A stretch of 6,523 bases of DNA from Bacillota bacterium. Lineage in GTDB: Bacteria; Bacillota; Clostridia; Acetivibrionales; DTU013. Positions 1 through 5,897 of the stretch are shown piece by piece. Made by a program: the position numbers and the translations under genes. Under the pieces are notes generated by a model. That model was given only the letters and a program-made list of their open reading frames with translations, ran no database searches and was not told where the DNA came from. The stretch spans positions 1 through 6,523 of the forward strand of contig JAEYRF010000238.1 in the NCBI GenBank assembly GCA_023409615.1, given 5' to 3'. Within the stretch, counting starts at the first letter, position 1. The number at the start of each line of letters is the position of its first letter.

Positions 1-42
1 GAGCCGGTCGAAGAAAATATGGAACAGGAAAACATTGCATAG
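1..42 (+). CDS. C-terminal end of an unidentified gene (partial)
   Basis: Frame 1 is open from the first base and ends at TAG (40-42), giving the tail EPVEENMEQENIA. The tail is acidic and probably disordered, and too short to identify a family. It is read as a real gene end because a strong hairpin follows 8 bp after the stop. The gene starts outside the window. The reading frame is an inference; an open frame of 13 codons could occur by chance. Confidence 0.4.
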   Translation, partial: EPVEENMEQENIA

Positions 43-49
43 AAAGCGC

Positions 50-81
50 ATGAGGCGGACGACTTTCGCCGTCCGCCTCAT
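50..81 (+). terminator. Perfect 12-bp hairpin after the upstream gene, terminator-like
   Basis: The left arm ATGAGGCGGACG (50-61) is exactly complementary to the right arm CGTCCGCCTCAT (70-81), with an 8-nt loop. It starts 8 bp after the stop codon at 40-42. The stem is GC-rich and would be very stable. The sequence after it (ACATACAAGCTTT) lacks a clean run of T, so it is not a textbook intrinsic terminator. It could also be an mRNA 3'-end stabiliser or a protein binding site. Confidence 0.45.
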
Positions 82-142
82 ACATACAAGCTTTGTTCAC
101 AAAATGTCCCTATGAACGTTAATAGAATGATTACAGGGCTTT

Positions 143-439
143 TTATTTAGGCCATTTGTGTAACAAATCTGGCCAAAATAGATACAAAACAAGAGGGTCA
201 GGATTTTTAACACTGGGGCCAAAGGCAGAAAAATATGCGAGAATTGCTTCATTGCCGAGGGAGGAATCAATATCGCCTGAGAGTTTTCCTTCTTCCATAA
301 ACTGCATGATTATCGGAAGAGCGTGAGTGGCAGTCATGATTTCTCCAAGGGCTTCATCGGAGAAGATCCAAGTTGCTTGGTTTTGCGGAAAGTATTTATT
401 GTGGATGTGCCGGATATATAAAATACAGTGCAATTGCAC
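143..439 (-). pseudogene. Remnant of a TetR/AcrR-family regulator (C-terminal ligand-binding part)
   Basis: The 98-codon reading frame opens with GTG and encodes a segment typical of the C-terminal domain of Firmicutes TetR regulators: LPIIMQFMEEGKLSGDID followed by a helix beginning NEAILAYFSAFG. There is no N-terminal helix-turn-helix DNA-binding domain in this frame, and none is visible on the minus strand upstream, where the polymerase promoter lies. Family members usually end in something like LLHLFFYGL. Here the frame goes LLHKWPK and stops, while the +1 frame at the same place reads NGLNKKP, which suggests a small deletion and frameshift near 155-165. The product, if made, could not bind DNA. 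The family assignment rests on motif resemblance only; a small unrelated protein remains possible. Confidence 0.5.
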
Positions 440-446
440 TTAAGCC

Positions 447-475
447 TTTACAGACTTATGCCCCCGTATTATAAT
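447..475 (+). promoter_or_regulatory. Sigma-A-type promoter of the polymerase-yolD operon
   Basis: A -35 box TTTACA (447-452) is separated by exactly 17 bp from a perfect -10 box TATAAT (470-475). Transcription would start near 482, inside or at the edge of the LexA operator (484-497), and give a leader of about 77 nt before the polymerase ATG. No other gene lies between. A competing -35-like TTGCAC is at 434-439 but has no matching -10. Confidence 0.75.
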
Positions 476-483
476 TATTATTG

Positions 484-497
484 AGAACTAATGTTCG
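484..497 (+). promoter_or_regulatory. LexA (DinR) SOS operator
   Basis: The sequence AGAACTAATGTTCG contains a perfect GAAC-N4-GTTC dyad (485-496). This is the core of the Gram-positive LexA/DinR box (CGAACRNRYGTTYC). It sits 8 bp downstream of the -10 box, covering the expected transcription start, where bound LexA would block RNA polymerase. Since the downstream genes are a Y-family polymerase and YolD, which are SOS-regulated in Bacillus, the placement and function agree. Confidence 0.8.
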
Positions 498-534
498 ACA
501 CTGATAATTCAAATTTGCTGAGCAGAAACTTTTT

Positions 535-542
535 GGAGGAGG
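535..542 (+). promoter_or_regulatory. Ribosome binding site of the polymerase gene with unusually long spacing
   Basis: GGAGGAGG is the only strong Shine-Dalgarno match upstream of the polymerase, but 16 nt separate it from the ATG at 559. The frame is open upstream to a stop at 502-504 with no ATG, GTG or TTG codon, so no better-spaced start exists. A weak AGAAG at 547-551 is better placed. The spacing may lower basal translation. Confidence 0.45.
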
Positions 543-558
543 CGGTAGAAGAATAAAA

Positions 559-2082
559 ATGAAGAAAAGAATCTATATCGCAATCGACTTAAAATCATTC
601 TACGCTTCGGTTGAGTGTATGGAGCGGGGACTTGATCCACTGACTACAAACCTTGTTGTCGCTGACGCAAGCCGCACGGAAAAAACCATATGTCTCGCCG
701 TCTCTCCCTCTCTCAAAGCATATGGCATTCCCGGTAGAGCGAGACTATTTGAAGTCGTGCAGAGGGTTAAAGAGGTAAATGGCATGCGTCTGCGCAAAGC
801 AGCGGGACGAACCTTTTCCGGCGCTTCCTTCAGCGATACTGAGTTGAAATCCTCACCGAATATCTCACTGGATTACATTGTTGCTCAACCGAGAATGGCG
901 TATTATATAAAGTACAGCACGCAGATTTACAATATATATTTGAAGTATATCGCGCCCGAAGATATTCATGTCTATTCCATCGACGAGGTATTCCTTGACG
1001 CCACCGATTATCTGAACACCTACGGTCTTCAAGCCCGTGAGCTTGCCTCGAAAATAATTCTGGATGTACTCGAAACAACCGGCATTACAGCAACGGCAGG
1101 AATTGGCACAAACATGTACCTTAGTAAGATCGCTATGGATATTCATGCAAAGCACATACCTGCTGATAACAATGGTATCCGGATTGCCGAACTGGACGAA
1201 ATGAGCTACCGTCGCTTGCTGTGGTCACACCGGCCTCTAATAGACTTCTGGCGTGTCGGAAAAGGATATGCCAAGAAACTGGAGGAGCATGGGCTTTTTA
1301 CGATGGGAGATATTGCTAGATGCTCTCTTGGTAAACCTACCGATTATTACAACGAGGATTTACTTTACAAGCTGTTCGGCATCAATGCTGAGCTGCTGAT
1401 CGACCATGCATGGGGGTGGGAGCCATGCACAATTGCTGATATTAAAGCGTATAAGCCAAGCACAAACAGTATTGGATCGGGACAGGTGCTGCACTGTGCC
1501 TATACTTTTGACAAGGCGAAGCTGATCGTGCGGGAAATGACTGATCTGCTGGCACTTGATCTGGTAGATAAAAGACTTGTGACCGACCAGCTTGTTTTGA
1601 CGGTCGGATATGATAATCAAAATCTGACAAACCCGGAGATAAAGAACTCATATCATGGAGCAATCACCACTGACCACTACGGGCGTACCGTCCCGAAATC
1701 TGCGCATGGTTCGACAAATCTTGGCAGACAGACCTCCTCAGCAATGATGATTCTGGATGCCGTCACAGAGCTGTTTGAACGCATCGTTGACAAAAATCTC
1801 CTGATCAGAAGAGTCAACATCACAGCGAATCATGTTGTCGATGAGGCAACGGTTCAAAAAGCGGACAACTTTGAACAGCTTGATATCTTTACAGATTACG
1901 CGGTTGTACAGGCGAAAAAAGAGGATGAGGAAGTAGAGCTTGCACGAGAAAAAAAGATGCAGCAAGCAATGCTGGAGATAAAAAAGAAACACGGCAAGAA
2001 CTCTATTCTGAAGGGTATGAATCTGGAGGAAGGTGCTACCACACTGGATCGGAACAAGCAGATTGGAGGGCATAAGGCATGA
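559..2082 (+). CDS. Y-family (UmuC/UvrX-like) translesion DNA polymerase
   Basis: This is a 507-aa error-prone DNA polymerase expected to bypass lesions that stall the replicative enzyme. The first catalytic motif is IAIDLKSFYASVE, with metal-binding D10 and Tyr15 at the steric-gate position that excludes ribonucleotides. The second is YSIDEVFLD, with D142 and E143. A helix-hairpin-helix-like stretch (WRVGKGYAKKLEEHG, from W231) forms the thumb-side DNA contact. The little-finger domain should lie at about 290-430, and QLDIF (440-444) fits a sliding-clamp binding motif. The DLKSFYAS form and the lysine-rich C-terminal tail (about 450-507) resemble the Bacillus UvrX/YqjW group and copies on integrative elements rather than DinB. 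All catalytic residues are present, so it appears functional. The promoter carries a LexA box. The stop overlaps the yolD start by ATGA. Confidence 0.92.
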   Translation: MKKRIYIAIDLKSFYASVECMERGLDPLTTNLVVADASRTEKTICLAVSPSLKAYGIPGRARLFEVVQRVKEVNGMRLRKAAGRTFSGASFSDTELKSSPNISLDYIVAQPRMAYYIKYSTQIYNIYLKYIAPEDIHVYSIDEVFLDATDYLNTYGLQARELASKIILDVLETTGITATAGIGTNMYLSKIAMDIHAKHIPADNNGIRIAELDEMSYRRLLWSHRPLIDFWRVGKGYAKKLEEHGLFTMGDIARCSLGKPTDYYNEDLLYKLFGINAELLIDHAWGWEPCTIADIKAYKPSTNSIGSGQVLHCAYTFDKAKLIVREMTDLLALDLVDKRLVTDQLVLTVGYDNQNLTNPEIKNSYHGAITTDHYGRTVPKSAHGSTNLGRQTSSAMMILDAVTELFERIVDKNLLIRRVNITANHVVDEATVQKADNFEQLDIFTDYAVVQAKKEDEEVELAREKKMQQAMLEIKKKHGKNSILKGMNLEEGATTLDRNKQIGGHKA

Positions 2083-2507
2083 CGAAGACATATGAAGACA
2101 TCATCTATCTACCACACCATGTCTCCACAAAACACCCACATATGTCAGCTATTGACAGGGCAGCTCAGTTTTCTCCCTTCGCCGCACTGACCGGCTACGG
2201 TGAGGCCATCAAAGAAACAGCAAGACTGACTGGCGAGAGGGTAGAATTGGATGAATACACAAAGGACGCTTTAAGCGATAGGCTGCAAATCATAGCAGAT
2301 CGGATTAATGAGCATCTGGAAATTGTAATTACCTACTTTAGGCCGGATGCGAAGAAAAATGGCGGCACTTATATTACTACTATCAGTACGGTTAAAAAGA
2401 TTGACGAATATGAACGGGTTATCGTTATGACCGATGGCACAGCAATCCCTATTGATGAAATAATCAGTATAGATGGGCAGATATTCGAAACTATCTGTGA
2501 TAGATGA
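2079..2507 (+). CDS. YolD-like family protein
   Basis: This 142-aa protein is of the YolD-like family, regularly encoded next to UvrX/YqjW-type Y-family polymerases and proposed in the literature to be a UmuD-like accessory factor; its mechanism is not settled. The family signature is RAAQFSPFAALTGY (27-40), followed by a helical region and then a beta-rich C-terminal part (about 83-136) containing YFRPDAKKNGG, VKKIDEYERVIVM and a DG..IPIDEI turn. No catalytic Ser-Lys pair for UmuD-type self-cleavage stands out. The ATG overlaps the polymerase stop in ATGA, and GGAGGG (2065-2070) lies 8 nt upstream, so the two are transcribed together and probably translationally coupled under LexA control. 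Its stop is itself overlapped by a further ATG. Confidence 0.88.
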   Translation: MTKTYEDIIYLPHHVSTKHPHMSAIDRAAQFSPFAALTGYGEAIKETARLTGERVELDEYTKDALSDRLQIIADRINEHLEIVITYFRPDAKKNGGTYITTISTVKKIDEYERVIVMTDGTAIPIDEIISIDGQIFETICDR

Positions 2508-2680
2508 ATAACGATAATATTAACGTTATTTATTCAGATCCTACCATTACTTTTATAATGGAAATACCTCAAAACAAAGCTGAAGCCATTATAGCAAAAG
2601 CGCGGTGGTTGTGCAATCAGCCATCCAACAAAAAATCTGTCAGCATGGCAATCCTGATTCCGTCCTGCGTCACCGGGTGA
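2504..2680 (+). CDS. Small ORF coupled to yolD, possible truncated third operon gene
   Basis: The ATG at 2504 overlaps the yolD stop in ATGA, the same arrangement as between the polymerase and yolD. The frame runs 58 codons. The first 38 residues lie in the gap between genes and look protein-like: a short strand-rich start (ITFIMEIPQ) and a helix (NKAEAIIAKARWLCN). The last 20 codons run antisense over the 3' end of the ATPase gene, so they may be foreign sequence added when the ATPase segment joined here. No ribosome site is seen, so translation would depend on coupling. I do not recognise a family. It may be a real SOS co-expressed small protein, a truncated one, or chance. Confidence 0.4.
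   Translation: MNNDNINVIYSDPTITFIMEIPQNKAEAIIAKARWLCNQPSNKKSVSMAILIPSCVTG
2507..2530 (+). repeat. AT-rich inverted repeat at the 3' end of the SOS operon
   Basis: AATAACG (2507-2513) pairs with CGTTATT (2524-2530) around a 10-nt loop, right at the yolD stop. A second small dyad, CCATTA (2544-2549) with TAATGG (2556-2561), follows. Both stems are AT-rich and weak, without a long T tail. They could act as poor terminators between the convergent genes, but they lie inside the small ORF starting at 2504, so this is tentative. Confidence 0.25.
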
Positions 2681-3936
2681 TCACAGTCGCCGGCAATGAC
2701 GAGTTTTTCGTAATTGTCTCGTATGCCGCGAAGAGGGGCTAGTTCCCGTTCTCTTGTGTTTGAATCGTTCATGGATTCCGTTACCTGAATATACTTCTTC
2801 TCATCGGCACTAGTGGCAATGAAGTCCACTTCCTTATTGCCGACCTTTCCAATTGCGACATCATATCCACGGCGCAGAAGCTCAAAATAAACAATATTTT
2901 CAATGATATGTCCGGTGTCCATATCACGAAAACCAAGTAAATAGTTGCGCAGCCCGATATCCACGATGTAATACTTTCCGAGGGTACGTAGGTATTCTTT
3001 CCCTTTAATGTCAAAGCGCTTGATTTCGTAATACACATAGGATTCCAGTAGAGCACCAACATAGGCCTGAACAGTGTGAACGGACGGATTGCCGCTCCGG
3101 TTGCTGTCGAGCAGCTTTTCATGGACAAGCTTATTGCTGATGGATGTGATAGATGTGATGTTGCCAATATTGTCGGCAAGGAACATGATGACCTTTCTCA
3201 GCAGATCCGGATCCGTTATCTGCCGCTGTCCTCTGCGTCTCTCACGCTCCAATATATCACGTACAACAACCGTAGAGTATACACCGTCTAGCAGTGTCAG
3301 TGCCTTGTCTGTGTTCAACCCAATATCGGCAATTCCGGGCATTCCTCCAAACTTCAGATAGGCCTCCAACAGTTCTTTTGGTTCATAGCCTTCTCCGTCC
3401 GCATCGTAAATGCGCTTACTGATTCCTCCTGATGGACTTTTCCGTTCCCGAATGGTATAACCATGAAAGTCAAGAAACTCGCGAAAAGAGAGCGGAAGCA
3501 TTTTTATCTCAACGCTTCTCCCAGCAAGATAAGTCGCATACTCCGAAGAAAGAAGGTAGGCGTTGGAGCCGGTCACATAAATGTCACAGTCAAAATCGAC
3601 GCGGAAAGAGTTAACTGCATCCTGCCACTGATGAACGCGCTGGATCTCGTCAAAGAACAGATAGGCGCGTTTCTTGTCCGGAAGGCACCCCCTCACATAA
3701 CGATACAGCGCTTCTACGCTCATTTTCTGAAACTCCATCGACTCAAAGTTGAGCTCGATGATTTGCTCTTCCATAATGCCATTGTTGAGCAGATGTCGTA
3801 CCATTAGCTTTAACAAACTAGACTTGCCGCAGCGTCGGATTCCAGTTATGATTTTTACAGGCTCGGTATCCTGAAATGCAATCAGCCGATTCAGGTAAAG
3901 ATCGCGGCTTTGCAGTTCGCTTCCACTTTTCAGCAT
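2617..3936 (-). CDS. AAA_14 / DUF4143 ATP-binding protein
   Basis: This 439-aa ATPase belongs to the widespread AAA_14-DUF4143 family, whose cellular role is not established. Walker A is GIRRCGKS (32-39), Walker B is YLFFDE (92-97) followed by IQRV, and a sensor-1-like TGSN is at 122-125. The DUF4143 region should cover about 200-350. The C-terminal part has the restriction-endonuclease-like pattern E369-V-D371 then I383-Q384-V385, but the lysine expected after the strand is Thr386, so nuclease activity is doubtful. Length is normal and the gene looks intact. The start is firm: GGAGGTGATC, a full anti-16S match, lies 7 nt (from GGAGG) before ATG. It is transcribed towards the SOS operon and overlaps the 3' part of the small ORF 2504-2680, which suggests it was acquired as a separate unit. 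Confidence 0.85.
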   Translation of the reverse strand: MLKSGSELQSRDLYLNRLIAFQDTEPVKIITGIRRCGKSSLLKLMVRHLLNNGIMEEQIIELNFESMEFQKMSVEALYRYVRGCLPDKKRAYLFFDEIQRVHQWQDAVNSFRVDFDCDIYVTGSNAYLLSSEYATYLAGRSVEIKMLPLSFREFLDFHGYTIRERKSPSGGISKRIYDADGEGYEPKELLEAYLKFGGMPGIADIGLNTDKALTLLDGVYSTVVVRDILERERRRGQRQITDPDLLRKVIMFLADNIGNITSITSISNKLVHEKLLDSNRSGNPSVHTVQAYVGALLESYVYYEIKRFDIKGKEYLRTLGKYYIVDIGLRNYLLGFRDMDTGHIIENIVYFELLRRGYDVAIGKVGNKEVDFIATSADEKKYIQVTESMNDSNTRERELAPLRGIRDNYEKLVIAGDCDHPVTQDGIRIAMLTDFLLDG

Positions 3937-3948
3937 AGGATCACCTCC
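3937..3948 (-). promoter_or_regulatory. Strong Shine-Dalgarno of the ATPase gene
   Basis: Read on the minus strand, GGAGGTGATCCT immediately precedes the ATG. It matches the 16S 3' end over about ten bases, far better than most sites in this window, and fixes the start codon of the ATPase gene at 3936. Confidence 0.75.
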
Positions 3949-3954
3949 GAAAAT

Positions 3955-3983
3955 AGCATAGCATAAAAGTTTCTATAAATCAA
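3955..3983 (-). promoter_or_regulatory. Possible promoter of the ATPase gene
   Basis: On the minus strand TTGATT (3983-3978) and TATGCT (3960-3955) are 17 bp apart. Each matches four of six consensus bases. The start of transcription would fall near 3948, giving a leader of only about a dozen bases, just enough to hold the ribosome site. The boxes lie within the dyad at 3959-3993. Confidence 0.35.
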
Positions 3984-3993
3984 GTTTATGCTA
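3959..3993. repeat. Nine-bp inverted repeat upstream of the ATPase gene, candidate operator
   Basis: TAGCATAAA (3959-3967) is perfectly complementary to TTTATGCTA (3985-3993), with a 17-bp centre. Outlying partial copies (TAGCAT at 3954-3959 and ATAGCA at 3998-4003, as TGCTAT on the other strand) extend the symmetry. The arms straddle the candidate promoter, so binding of a dimeric repressor could control the ATPase gene. No dedicated regulator gene is adjacent. Confidence 0.45.
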
Positions 3994-4140
3994 TCAATAG
4001 CACAAAAATACTATATTTCGACTTATTATGCTCAGCAATAATTTTCTGGTTCGTGATGGCAATTCCTTTGCAGCCTTCAATGTGCGTTCACTACTCCATG
4101 TAAATCAACAAGTGAATTGATAGGTTTCAAGTTATGTCTG

Positions 4141-4374
4141 GCAAACAGGATTAAACTGAAAAAACCGAATAAAATTGAATGTGAAGATTATGGACTTGAT
4201 AAAAAGCTTGCTCTAAAAATGGCTTGCTCTTTTGGAGGAGGCTTATTATGAACCTGCCGGAAAAGGTTTGATCATTGCGCTCAGAATGCAATTAAGGCAA
4301 GAGAATTTGAGAGTGTTTATGGTTCTCGATGCCATAAAGTGACACAGGCGTTCCGTTTTTCTGTTTCCTTGTGA
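4141..4374 (+). pseudogene. Decayed C_GCAxxG_C_C family (redox-type) gene remnant
   Basis: In the frame of 4141, translation gives YGLDKKLALKMACSFGGG (about 4189-4242). This closely resembles the helix and glycine-rich turn of C_GCAxxG_C_C family proteins (typically ED-GLDEKLALKMASSFGGG). The expected next block, with CGAVTGAL, is absent. The frame stops at TGA (4249-4251), and after that stop the same frame reads a segment containing REFESVYGSRCHK, similar to that family's cysteine-containing C-terminal end, before another stop at 4372-4374. The N-terminal NCAQ motif is also missing from its place. This fits an internally deleted, nonfunctional copy. The family call rests on motif memory and should be treated as probable for the first block and weak for the second. 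Confidence 0.4.
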
Positions 4375-4416
4375 CTGCAACTTACATTGGATAAACGCAA
4401 CTCACCTCCAAACCCA

Positions 4417-4445
4417 TTGTAGCGTAAAATTCTATAGGTTATACT
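4417..4445 (+). promoter_or_regulatory. Likely promoter of the membrane hydrolase gene
   Basis: TTGTAG (4417-4422) and TATACT (4440-4445) are separated by 17 bp. The -10 matches five of six consensus bases and the -35 three of six. Transcription would start near 4452, giving a leader of about 28 nt that contains AAGGAG (4466-4471), 8 nt before the ATG at 4480. The weak -35 suggests low basal activity or dependence on an activator. Confidence 0.5.
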
Positions 4446-4479
4446 GACCACGACAACAAACAGAAAAGGAGTATTACCT

Positions 4480-5784
4480 ATGATCGGAATTATTACATTA
4501 CTAATTGCGCTTTGCGCACAAATCGGGCTTCTTATTTACCGTATTATGACCAAGAACCGTCAGACGAAGGTAAAGCATATCATTCGGCTCAGCTCTTTCT
4601 CTATCTTCACCTTACTATTAGTGACAGGGATATATTGGTGGGGCTTTCGCTGGATGGGGCTATTCATCCTGCTCGTAACTCTAGCAATTTTTAGCGTCAT
4701 ATATTTTATTAAGCGGCCCAAAGCGGAAAAGCATTATAGCGGATTCAGCGCAATTCTTTCATGTGTGGGCGGTTGTGTCCTGCTTGCAGTTTGCATCCTT
4801 CCCGGAATTATCTTCCCACAGTTCAAGCCGGTTTCACCCTCTGGCTCTTATGCTTCAGATACTATAAGTGTCACCCTTGTGGACGAATCACGCACGGAAT
4901 CTTTTTCCCAAACGGTGGAAAAAAGAAAGCTAACGGTTCAGTTCTGGTACCCGGTTGTCGAGGATGACTCAGACACATTCCCCCTTGTCGTATTCTCCCA
5001 CGGATCGTTTGGGTATAGGGGCAGCAACCTTTCGACCTTTGAAGACCTCGCCAGCAACGGGTATGTGGTAGTCAGCATCGACCACAGCTACCACGCTTTC
5101 TTTGCATCGCACATGGACGGAAGCACTACGCTTGTTAATACGGAGTTTCTCAATAGCGCCGTTGACATCACAAACGAAAAATATGACGAGCAGACAACCT
5201 ATTCGAAGACCCATGAATGGTTGGAGCTTCGCATTAGTGATATGGATTTTGTTCTGGATGAAATCCAAAATAATGTTGGTGGGAAAATACCGGAATCATT
5301 ATATTCCATAATTAATACAGATGAAATCGGACTTTTCGGCCATTCCCTCGGCGGAGCCACGGCGGCCCAGCTGGGAAGAGACCGCTCAGATGTGGATTCG
5401 GTGATTGTGGTTGACGGTACAATGATCGGTGAGGAACTTAGCCTTGAAAACGGGCAGTCAGTCCTGAATGCAAAGCCTTACCCGATTCCATTACTGAATC
5501 TATACAACGACAGCCATTATGAGGATGCCCGTCAGGAAGGCGAGACCTATAACAACTTATCTGCCAGCGCTCATGCGGTTGAAGCGTATGATGTTGTGAT
5601 TCGGGGCTCCGGACACCTGAACTTTACCGACCTTCCTCTCTTTTCTCCGGCGTTGGCGAGCTTGCTGGGCACCGGCGAGGCGGACAGCCGGTATTGTATC
5701 GAGACAATGAATAAAACTGTGCTGGATTTCTTCAACTACACCCTCAAGGATGCCGTTACGCTGCATTTGCAGGCAGAATATTAA
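4480..5784 (+). CDS. Membrane-anchored alpha/beta hydrolase, PAF-acetylhydrolase-like
   Basis: This 434-aa serine hydrolase has four predicted N-terminal membrane helices (about 2-22, 38-54, 57-77, 91-111). Positive stretches after helix 1 (KNRQTKVKH) and helix 3 (KRPKAEKH) put those loops inside, so the catalytic domain (about 130-434) should face outside. In that domain SHG marks the oxyanion region (VVFSHGSFG), GHSLGGATA holds the nucleophile S289, VVDG supplies the likely acid D312, and GSGHLNFTD supplies H379. The order and the H-x-NFTD ending resemble platelet-activating-factor acetylhydrolase isoform II and related dienelactone-hydrolase-fold enzymes. An ester or acyl lipid substrate is plausible but not shown. 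AAGGAG 8 nt upstream supports the ATG. It has its own promoter and is followed by a separately promoted LytTR gene. It appears intact. Confidence 0.85.
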   Translation: MIGIITLLIALCAQIGLLIYRIMTKNRQTKVKHIIRLSSFSIFTLLLVTGIYWWGFRWMGLFILLVTLAIFSVIYFIKRPKAEKHYSGFSAILSCVGGCVLLAVCILPGIIFPQFKPVSPSGSYASDTISVTLVDESRTESFSQTVEKRKLTVQFWYPVVEDDSDTFPLVVFSHGSFGYRGSNLSTFEDLASNGYVVVSIDHSYHAFFASHMDGSTTLVNTEFLNSAVDITNEKYDEQTTYSKTHEWLELRISDMDFVLDEIQNNVGGKIPESLYSIINTDEIGLFGHSLGGATAAQLGRDRSDVDSVIVVDGTMIGEELSLENGQSVLNAKPYPIPLLNLYNDSHYEDARQEGETYNNLSASAHAVEAYDVVIRGSGHLNFTDLPLFSPALASLLGTGEADSRYCIETMNKTVLDFFNYTLKDAVTLHLQAEY

Positions 5785-5789
5785 AGGAT

Positions 5790-5813
5790 AACTTATATGA
5801 GGAACTAATATGA
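5790..5813 (+). repeat. Tandem 11-bp direct repeat upstream of the LytTR gene
   Basis: AACTTATATGA (5790-5800) and AACTAATATGA (5803-5813) differ at one base and are 13 bp apart start to start. A degenerate third copy (CTAATGAAAAG, 5818-5828) may follow. They lie 41-64 bp upstream of the -10 box of the LytTR gene, where an activator could bind. LytTR proteins do use direct repeats, but usually about 21 bp apart, so the spacing is atypical. Confidence 0.4.
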
Positions 5814-5836
5814 AAGCCTAATGAAAAGACTAAAAG

Positions 5837-5859
5837 TTCTGCAGAAAATATGTTATAAT
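5837..5859 (+). promoter_or_regulatory. Extended -10 promoter of the LytTR-DUF3021 operon
   Basis: TGTTATAAT (5851-5859) is an extended -10 with a perfect TATAAT at 5854-5859. The hexamer 17 bp upstream (TAAAAG, 5831-5836) is not a recognisable -35, as expected for an activator-dependent or extended -10 promoter. A perfect 10-bp palindrome TTCTGCAGAA occupies 5837-5846 in the spacer. Transcription would begin near 5866. Confidence 0.6.
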
Positions 5860-5897
5860 AGCGACACGGTTATCGGTATATGATTGAAGGTGTTGCT

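Larger units (their letters stand above)
3994..4479. other. Intergenic region without an intact gene
   Basis: About 490 bp between the ATPase promoter dyad and the hydrolase start hold no intact reading frame on either strand. From 3994 to 4140 nothing recognisable is seen. From 4141 to 4374 lies the probable C_GCAxxG_C_C remnant. From 4417 to 4445 is the likely hydrolase promoter. A minus-strand frame behind a GGAGGTG (about 4402-4409) runs only about 27 codons from TTG and is not supported. Confidence 0.5.

Noticed and set aside
96..118. GTTCA...TGAAC dyad (about 95-118) as a second LexA-like box
   Set aside because: The half-sites are in reverse order and 13 bp apart, so it does not fit GAAC-N4-GTTC, and no promoter is next to it.
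531..543. A 13-bp identical string TTTTGGAGGAGGC at 531-543 and 4230-4242, as possible element ends or att sites
   Set aside because: One copy is a Shine-Dalgarno and the other encodes a glycine-rich turn in the redox-gene remnant; both are purine-rich for independent reasons, and no flanking homology extends the match.
559..2082. Lys12 in the first catalytic motif of the polymerase as a possible inactivating change
   Set aside because: DMKSFYAS/DLKSFYAS with lysine is the normal form in the UvrX/YqjW group; the metal-binding Asp10, Asp142 and Glu143 are all present.
3076..3807. Plus-strand open frames inside the ATPase gene
   Set aside because: They are antisense to conserved ATPase coding sequence, lack ribosome sites and show no protein-family features.
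3994..4100. Minus-strand open stretch reading IEGCKGIAITNQKIIAEHN as a possible gene end
   Set aside because: No start codon with a ribosome site, a stop shortly upstream in frame, and no recognised family.
4327..4409. Minus-strand short frame from TTG behind GGAGGTG, about 27 codons
   Set aside because: Too short, no family resemblance, non-ATG start, and it runs antisense through the remnant region; probably chance.
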